This document shows positions 56,860-64,000 of a stretch of DNA of 64,000 nt, piece by piece. Source of the DNA: Maratus speciosus. Taxonomy: Eukaryota > Arthropoda > Arachnida > Araneae > Salticidae. A model generated the notes under the pieces. It saw only the letters and a list, made by a program, of their open reading frames with translations, was not told where the DNA came from and did no database searches. Position 1 is the first letter of the stretch, and every line of letters starts with the position of its first letter. Both the position numbers and the translations under genes were made by a program. The stretch is taken from NCBI GenBank assembly GCA_963932465.1, contig OZ010787.1, forward strand, positions 31,066,087 to 31,130,086, read 5' to 3'.

Positions 56860-57480
56860 TAGTTACGATTTTTTTAGAAAATCGAAGTGATCTGGTGAAA
56901 AAATGTTCGGTGCAGGAAATATGAAATTTAATGTTGAATACCACGGTGGAGGCGAGAACCTCAAGCCCATTTACAAGTAAACTATGCAGAAAAAATTTGG
57001 AAGGTAATAAAACGTAAAATTCAATGTAGGGGGACACAAAAGAGTATAGTATTCGAGACGTCGCGTCGCGACCGATTGTTCCCAAACCGAGGCTTGTCCC
57101 TTTCGGAAGAGATCTGATGAGACCTTTGATTACCAGTTTCATGAGTGGATGAATAATAACAAGTCTTGAATATCATGCAGGTATACAGGATTTTGAAATA
57201 AACAATTTTTTTTCAAATTAAACGTTCTAGTAAAATTTCAGCGGACACAAGAGTCCAATGATTTTATTATATTCAAGAAATCGATTAGGATCGAAGGGTA
57301 TAGCTGATTTGAGGAGATTGGAAGCGACAGTGGTGGTTGAAATTTTCAAGGGGAGAGAGAGATTTCATAAATACGAGAGGAATGGAAAACAACATATTAT
57401 GAACGAGAGATAAGAGCAGTTTTAAAGAGAAAAGTGTATGGTTATTGAGAGTGGAAAGAAAACATTTCAAATAAATTATT
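56860..57480. other. Repeat-poor, GC-richer island with coding-like frames
   Basis: Contains CGAGACGTCGCGTCGCGACC (about 57054). The minus strand is open from 57142 to 56819. On the plus strand about 48 codons (LEATVVVEIFKGRERFHKYE...) end at TAA near 57411. Neither is recognised; possibly decayed exons or an old transposon. Confidence 0.3.
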
Positions 57481-58479
57481 TTTTTGTGTGTGTGTGATTT
57501 AATAATGGATTTTCAAACCCCTAGATCCCTGATGTACTAGAGTATTGGTATGACAGATTTGATTATTAAAATTCTGAATTATCATTGTTGTAAATTGTGC
57601 AGTTGGAGAAAGCGAAGAAATAAGGGAATTGTGACTAAATAAATTAAACTACCGATTCTTAATAATAAGCATCAAAATTTAAGTTATATAATATATATAT
57701 TCTAGTATGTCAATTGTAGTACATCAGGAAATAAATAATTTCTTTGTATTACTTAATTGGTAATCATTGTTCCTGTCTTAGAATGACAGATTTATTCTAA
57801 TTCTGGGCAAATTGCGCCATAATGCGTATTGAAATTAATTTCAGTATATTTTTTAAGGAAGTACTGAATTCAAACAAAGATAAAAGAAGAGACACCCAGT
57901 AATTTGAACAGAATAACATATATTAATTTACTATCTATATATTAGCTTTCCAATTTTTCAGTATAATTGAAATTACATATCAATATTAGAGATGAATTTT
58001 GACACTTTAGATGATAGATTAAATTATCCTAATGTTTAAGGGTCTTTTGAAGTTAAATATAATGCCTCTTATTCCAGATCAGATGCTATACCACCATAAG
58101 CTTGAAAGAGATAGGCTGTATTTACATATTAATTATATCCACTAAATTAACTACTGTCTATGATCTCTAAGTGATAGATTATCATGTCCTCGCGATCAGT
58201 CCTTTGCTTTTGGTACTCTCTAATACTATTTTCAAAACATCCTTTTGTAATGTCATGCTTAATAAACATGTATTTCTTATAGTTTCTATTCCTAAAAATT
58301 TTTAGCGCTATTTACAATTTACTGCAATAAAGAAACGTATCATATTTCATGTGAAGAAATGAAAAAATATTTTTGCTTTCCATTATCAGCGGTTTCCAAA
58401 CTGCGGAACGCGAGCTGCAGAGGTAGCAATATTTTAGTACAGAATAAATCGCCTTATTCAAATACAAAAATTTTGCTAT

Positions 58480-58901
58480 CTAACCCTTTCAGGGACAAGG
58501 CACTTATATTAGTAAAATTCAGAAATGAATCAAAGATACCGGAATTTGCAAACAAACGCATTTGAAAAGAAGTAAGAGCTTTTCTTCATGTACTTAACCC
58601 TAGAACTACCGGAAATTTTACTCAAGTTTTATAAAAACATTCTACACCAGAATTTTTACTTAAAACTATTTAATTTGTTTATTTAACTTATTATTGTCTG
58701 ATTTATACATTTAGTTTGTTTTGAAGAAATTTCTGGTTTGAATAAATATTTTGAATGTACATGTCGGGTCCATTGGACCCTTCTGGTAGACAGAGGGTTA
58801 ATAAAAAGAAAACTTTCAAACCAAAATTCTGTTGTCAATGTTCCATTTAGGAATTAAAATTAGGTGGTCCAAAAAGGAACCACCGACCTTGAAGGGGTTA
58901 A
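58480..58901 (+). mobile_element. TTAA MITE, family E (E10) hosting C6
   Basis: Left CTAACCCTTTCAGGGACAAG, right CTTGAAGGGGTTAA (58898-58901). Near-palindrome GGTGGTCCAAAAAGGAACC near the right end. C6 occupies its TTAA in the GTACTTAATAAAAA segment. Confidence 0.8.
58594..58801 (-). mobile_element. TTAA MITE, family C (C6), recent, nested in E10
   Basis: Reverse-oriented and nearly identical to C4 and C5, including GGGTCCATTGGACCC; TTAA at 58594-58597 and 58798-58801. Confidence 0.95.
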
Positions 58902-59498
58902 TAAAGCGCATAATTTTACTAGGAAATACTTTGAACAGAAATTTTTCAGGGAAAACTTTTAAACACTCTCTTCTATATAGTTGTCATTTATTTTCTCCGG
59001 TCAAATGGTCGATAAAAGTGACAAATTTAAATACTTTAAATTTGATTAAAGCAATATAAATTTGAAGTATCTCTTCAGGGGGTATGCAACAACTCTTATT
59101 CTGAAACAGATGTCATATCTCTGCTACGATTAAAGGGAAACTGTATTTCCATATCAAATCAATCCACTAAAATGACAAATGTCATTAATCTCTAGCATTA
59201 GAATATAATGTCCCCGTGATCGATCATTTGCTTTTGATAATCTATTCAAATGATAATACCGTCAGCAACTCCTTATGTTTAATAATATTATACACTTTTG
59301 CTAAAAAAATTATTATTGGTGTGGAGTGACTATATCTACACTCATCTATCTAAAATTACACGACAATAATCAAATAATATATACATGAATTATTTCTTAA
59401 GTTAATTATTTTACCAAAATACAATAAATAATATAAAAATTGCATATTTTATTACTGAAAATTACAAATAATGATTTTTTCAAATCAACTGTCAGTGG

Positions 59499-60038
59499 CA
59501 TGGAACTATTAATAAAGAGGAACTGACATATCCCTAAAACAGTGAAGCTTCAACTGTGACCGTTATCGAAGGTGTTGTTTACCGCCAGTGGAAACTTCCA
59601 TCAGTAGATTTATATAGAAACTTTCAACTTATTTAAACACCTTATTATCACAAAATTTCAGTCATAAACAGTGGTAAAAAGAGATTTTCCTTTTTACTGG
59701 CAGGCCTTTATTTGGAGGTAGTTAGGCCCTGCGTTTCCGCCATATTGTGACAACCAGGGAAACAAACTGACAGTTTTACAAGGCATACTGAAAGCAGTAA
59801 AAACAAACAGGAATCTTTCGACATGTTTGAGAAAATTTTCCATGAATAAGACGCTTAATTGAGACGAAATTTTCTGTTCAATTTTACTGGTGGGATGTTT
59901 ACCCTGGAGGTAATCAGAAAATGAAGATCCGATTTTAAAGAAAGCAGCCGCCCACTTGTGACAACCTCCTCAGTTACTTCACTCGCAATTGGTAGACAGT
60001 ACACTATATGTTATCTCCTCTTTATTCATAACTCCATT
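59499..60038 (+). mobile_element. Family B MITE, complete, inserted at the end of K
   Basis: 540 bp. Perfect duplication GTCAGTGG (59491-59498, 60039-60046), the last six bases of which are K's terminus. Confidence 0.95.
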
Positions 60039-60040
60039 GT

Positions 60041-60211
60041 CAGTGGTGGAAAATTGGCGCAGAGGAGGAGTCTCTTGACACCACTAATTTTTTACAGTAT
60101 TCTCCACCTTAATAAAAACTCTGAAATTCTGTCATTAGGTAAGCCGAAAAAATACTACTAAAATTTAGTGGTGTAAATAAGCTTCACCTCTGCGCCAATT
60201 TTCCACTACTG
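60041..60211. mobile_element. hAT-like MITE, family K
   Basis: CAGTGGTGGAAAATTGGCGC to GCGCCAATTTTCCACTACTG. Its 6-bp duplication AACTGT is found at 59487-59492 (left of B) and 60212-60217. Core CACCACT...AGTGGTG 60079-60173, 95 bp. Confidence 0.9.
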
Positions 60212-60625
60212 AACTGTGAATCAGTACAGAAAAGTGTAAAACATACCAATTCAAAGATACGTAAAAAGTAGCTTAATAGCATAGCAAATTAATCCATTTA
60301 TGTTATTGAAAGTTATTTGAAATGTTATAATAAGAGACCAAAATTTTGTATTATATGCGTCGAGGATATAAATAGGACATTTTAAAAATAAATAAACATA
60401 CTTATTTAGACAATTTACAAATAAAAATTTTCTCGTAACACACAAAATCTACCTACATCATTTAAAATGTATATATATGCCTTATAAAGTTTTTTTTCAA
60501 TGTGAAAGAGGAGAATGTTTTAATTATTGAAAGTTCGATGCATCAATATTTTTTATGGTTTTAGAATTTAATATTCCATTAATATTAAAAGAGCTTCATC
60601 TAATAAAATTTCAAAATATTCTTTT

Positions 60626-60960
60626 TTAACCTCTTCACTCTCAGGACGTACGCTGTGTACGTCCTCTCATTTCAGTAATCAGCGACCAGGACAAGTGTTG
60701 CCAGATTGGGTACTTTTTTGTCCCCAGATTGTTGAATGTCACCGCTTTTTTGAAATAGAAATATTCGGCATATTTATATATAGATTAAAAAGTCTGAAAG
60801 ATAAGTAATTATACTATTTTTAAAAAGTGGTGACAATCAACTAACCTGAATTAAAAAAAGTCCCCAATCTGGCAACACGAACCCGGGCGTACACTGCGTA
60901 CGTCCTCTCAATTCTGTAATCAGCCACTGGTTGATGATGCTGGTGGTAAATATGTTAGGT
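60626..60960. mobile_element. TTAA-type element with GTACGTCC palindromes around R5
   Basis: TTAACCTCTTCACTCTCAGG, dyad GGACGTAC/GTACGTCC around GCTGT. A second copy of the CGTACGTCCTCTCA...GTAATCAG block occurs after R5 (60893-60931). No right TTAA end. Confidence 0.5.
60692..60879. mobile_element. hAT-like MITE, family R (R5)
   Basis: GTGTTGCCAGATTGGG to CCCCAATCTGGCAACAC, with GTCACCGCTTTTTT...AAAAAGTGGTGAC inside. Target duplication not clear. Confidence 0.75.
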
Positions 60961-61448
60961 TCAAAGATTTTATTATAAAATGTTGCGAAGAAATACAGCG
61001 ACAGTTATAAAGAAATGTTTTCTGTTCGTAGTAGTAAAGGAGACGAAACAAAAACTCTCCATAAACTCGTTCAGATTCCAAGCACAGATCACAAGAAATG
61101 TCCCCCAAAAGATATGCCGTATTTGTACAACTAAACATGTTAGGAAAGATACTCGGCTAATTTTTCTGGTTGTGAAGATTTTTCAGGACTGTGCAGTTGA
61201 AGTCATTTTGATCAATATCATAAATCTTTAAAATAAATTCCCGAGTTTTAGATTTCCACTGTATGTATGTATACAATGTGCAAGTTTTATATATTATTTT
61301 ATACGTTTTATGATAATGTTGTAAGTCGTTTAACGACTTTAAAATCATTACTATTATATCACGGAAGTTATGAAATGATTTATGACACAAACATGTTACA
61401 CCGCACAGCCTGGTATATAGCCCTTCACCTGCGAAATTAAGCATGGCA

Positions 61449-61635
61449 GCAGTTTTTTCAGATGGGCTACTTTTTTTAAATTCAGATTCTTGATTGGCAC
61501 CACTTTTTTGAAATGGTAAAATGTGCCTTATATAATGACATATTAATTAAGGCAAAAACAAAAGTAATATTACCGTCTCAAAAAGTGGTGGGAATCAAGA
61601 AATCTGAATTTTAAAAAAGTAGCCCACTGGCAGTG
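61449..61635. mobile_element. hAT-like MITE, family R (R6), decayed ends
   Basis: CAGATGGGCTAC to GTAGCCCACTGGCAGTG. Core CACCACT...AGTGGTG 61498-61590, 93 bp. Outer bases degenerate. Confidence 0.75.
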
Positions 61636-61641
61636 AAATGG

Positions 61642-61858
61642 CCCTTTTAGGGGCGCAGCACTTCTGTTCCTAAAATACTGAAATGATTTGGTGACACCGG
61701 GATTTACAAACAAATTTATATGAATGTATGTAAAAGCTGTGCTTCGCGTACATTATAAAAAACAAAACTTCACTACGAAATTCCGGTGGGAATGTGGCAT
61801 ACGGGAATTAAAATTAAGTGATATATATATAATATACCGGTGCCCTTCAAAGGGTTAA
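61642..61858 (+). mobile_element. TTAA MITE, family E (E11)
   Basis: CCCTTTTAGGGGCGCAGC to GCCCTTCAAAGGGTTAA (TTAA 61855-61858). CACCGG...CCGGTG 61695-61788, 94 bp. A TA-rich dyad near 61822-61840. Confidence 0.8.
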
Positions 61859-62019
61859 TGCCGTACTGAATAAACAACAATATCTTGCCGTTCCCTTTCT
61901 TAACAGTTTTTTTTTATCATAATTTACAATTTACTTCAGTAAAGAAATCAACGTTATTTCGGGTAAAGAATTGAACAATTTTTTTTTTACAATCTGTATC
62001 AGTTGCATCCAAACCCCGG

Positions 62020-62660
62020 CAAGAATTTACAGGGTCACGCAAAAGATTTAAGATAGTATGCTCTATCCGAAGTACTGTATAATAACGGTGATGGCAGGAA
62101 ATTCATTTGTAATTATAATATATGCTTTTAAGTTTCACTATATTTATGCATACCATATGGTGTGTATAAATAATATAGTTGATGTACAGGGTTACACAAA
62201 AGAATTTATAAAAGTTACTGAGTATGAGAGTAAATTGCTTGAAAGTGTTTTTTAAATGTGTTATGTATTTTTTACGCTGAACGGAATAGTGTACCAAGAA
62301 ATGCTTGTAGAATATAGACAAAATGATACACAGGGCCACGCACAGAATTGGTTTCATAGCCATCTATGAATGATAATTTCTGGAAATATGATTTCAGAAG
62401 TTTTAAGAGTGTTTTAGTTTGAATTAAATTTTATCTAAATATCTATGCAATAACTATGCAATAACTATGCAATTTAATGTCATGAATCGTATATAAACTA
62501 CAGAATTGAAAAAAAGTATTTAAGTATGTTTCCATCTATAAGTATAGACTGCTGAAAGTGAAATTTCAGCCTGTAATGCGTTTCCTTGCCAAACTAAAAT
62601 TTCCCATTATATAGTATCAAATACAGGACTATTCAAAAGAATTGGAATACACTTTTGGCT
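62020..62660 (+). repeat. Degenerate repeats with ACAGGGTCACGCAAAAG motif
   Basis: ACAGGGTCACGCAAAAG (62029), ACAGGGTTACACAAAAG (62187), ACAGGGCCACGCACAG (62330) and ACAGGACTATTCAAAAG (62624) share a 17-bp block roughly every 150 bp (one unit skipped). Flanking sequence is weakly similar. Decayed tandem array or multi-site element. Confidence 0.45.
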
Positions 62661-63262
62661 ACGGAAGGTAACTGCTGAAATCATATTTTAAAAGGTTTTA
62701 TCTGTTTTCTAAAATGGATTCTTAGTTATCTTATTTACCTTATTTCCCTAAATAACGAAGTTTTGTTAAAGATTTCAGGAAGTGTTCGAAAGTATTTCAT
62801 AATCTATGTCTATTGCATGATCTTTCTTTCTTGTTTTTTTTTATTTATTTATTTATTTAGCCGGTGGGAACTGGTTTCCGGAGACCCCCTCAATTAAATG
62901 CGCCCTCGTGGTGATCAGGATAACTCATGATAGCTTTATCTGAAATTAAAAAAAAAAAACAAATTTTTCTGGTAGTAGGTAAGTATAGCTCGTTGAGGAT
63001 TTAAAAAAAAAATTGAAATTTGAATTTTTGGCAGAGATGTATGCAAAATAATACAATTTTTAGTACAATCTACAGTATGTATAGCCCTGAAATATTAGTT
63101 GTAATCGAAAACACAAAAATCCTTCATTCAATCGCAAGTCAATCCTATTTTGAAGAAGTGCGCAAAATTTCAGCAAGATCGGTGTTTTAGTTTTTGAGAA
63201 ATCCACCCAAAGGTATGAAAACATGGCGGACTGGGAGCAGGAAAACACAATGATAAACCTAC

Positions 63263-63506
63263 GGTTGGTTGGTTGGTTGATTTTTTGAGGGCCAATTATC
63301 TGCGCGAGGGATATAGGCCCAGGGGGAGTGCCCTTCGTGGGGGTCTTTCTAAGGGAACCTAACCCGTATTAACGCTTGGAAATCCAAGGTTCGAAGAAAA
63401 CCACGAAAACTCCGAACGATTAGGCCGACGGGCGCGTTTGGGATCGAACCCAGCACCTCCCGTCTACCAGCTTCGAGAGCAGAACCTCTCGGCCACTGGT
63501 GGGGCC
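63263..63506 (-). mobile_element. tRNA-derived SINE with 11-bp target duplication
   Basis: Read on the minus strand: GGCCCCACCAGTGGCCGAGA (A box TGGCCGAGAGGTT, 63483-63495), GGTTCGATCCC (B box, about 63439-63449), a tRNA-unrelated body, and a 3' tail of repeated AACC (63263-63280). Flanked by the perfect duplication GATAAACCTAC (63252-63262, 63507-63517). It resembles a tRNA-Ser-like head; needs a LINE partner for movement, none of which is in the window. Confidence 0.9.
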
Positions 63507-63517
63507 GATAAACCTAC

Positions 63518-64000
63518 GAGTCAACCGGTAAAATCGTTTTTTTTTATGTTTTCCACCAAGATATGACTTGACAGACCGATTGAGTTTTAATATGGGAATC
63601 GAGTTTTGGCTAATTCTGGAATTTAAGCCTCCAACTCGATGAGGTGGTTGTCTCATGGTTCGTGCGCCTCCTTGAATTTTGCAGACCAGAATAATTTTCG
63701 GCCCCAGTATTATCTTATTAAAAATCTCTTCTTAAAAGAAGGCGAAATTTTGCGCGTTTAACCTAGATTTATTTTTCTATAAAAATATACTGGTAGTTTT
63801 CCTGGAGAAATAGCGGTATCTGTACGAACCATGTGTCTGTGCTGCCGGCTCCCAGTCTATATCAATCTATATACGATTAAGGTTTAGGTTGTTGAAGTTT
63901 TACTTCCAGGTTGTTTTAGTGAATGGTATCATGTTTTTAACGAATTTAGTTTTTTAAATGCTGTTTTTGATTTTTATTCTTTAATTATTCTCTCTTTTTA
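63518..64000. other. Unassigned flank of the SINE
   Basis: Moderately GC-richer sequence (CAGACCGATTGAGTTTTAAT, TTCGTGCGCCTCCTTG) matching nothing else in the window; with 63050-63250 it forms the SINE's pre-insertion site. No gene supported. Confidence 0.3.

Noticed and set aside
63420..63506. Functional tRNA gene
   Set aside because: A and B boxes are present but the arms do not fold into a tRNA, and the segment continues into a SINE body with tail and target duplication.
1..64000. Retroviral or LINE reverse-transcriptase remnants
   Set aside because: No reverse-transcriptase, integrase or gag-like motif, long terminal repeat pair or primer-binding site was visible on either strand.

Overview
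This looks like a nuclear, AT-rich, gene-poor stretch of an arthropod (probably insect) genome. Nothing in it resembles a bacterium, organelle or virus. The assignment rests on the mix of old DNA transposons (Tc1-, pogo/Tigger-, hAT- and piggyBac-like), a tRNA-derived SINE with a perfect 11-bp target duplication, and two fragments resembling repeats that are widely dispersed in insects. I found no intact host protein gene. The best host-gene candidate is a short possible terminal exon at 35863-35975. Every long reading frame lies in a repeat or a decayed transposase.

Most of the window is a palimpsest of small non-autonomous inverted-repeat elements (MITEs). I use working letters for families: A, C, D, E, L, M, P, Q, Z (TTAA-flanked, piggyBac-like); B, F, G, H, I, J, K, O, R, S, U, V (hAT-like, 6-8 bp target duplications where visible); T and CC (TA-flanked). 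Larger elements are a Tc1 fold-back (5511-6114), a TTAA-flanked element (7514-8275), a compound fold-back (12017-13705), pogo-like relics (17628-19098, 40058-41951, 52105-53873), a 3.84-kb hAT-like transposon with 309-bp terminal repeats and a broken transposase (22190-26033), and a head-to-head pair of 2.1- and 1.7-kb elements carrying a tRNA-like module (30128-34106).

Layout: 1-9.4 kb holds A, B, C and E copies, a 390-bp tandem repeat and the Tc1 fold-back. 9.9-22.1 kb is dense nested MITEs. 22.2-26.0 kb is the hAT-like transposon. 26-35.8 kb holds MITEs and the tRNA-module pair. 35.8-43.6 kb holds the exon candidate, a Tigger-like element and recent C copies. 43.6-54 kb holds nested B, J, A, E and pogo-like elements. 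54-64 kb holds G, F/U, C/E, B/K, R and the SINE.

Two patterns cut across families. First, MITEs with unrelated ends and different target-duplication classes share an inner inverted module that starts (C/T)ACC(A/G) and ends (T/C)GGT(G/A), almost always 92-95 bp long. Second, TTAA-type MITEs carry, near one end only, a short perfect palindrome whose sequence differs between families and subfamilies while symmetry is kept by matched changes. These are the best candidates for something undescribed.
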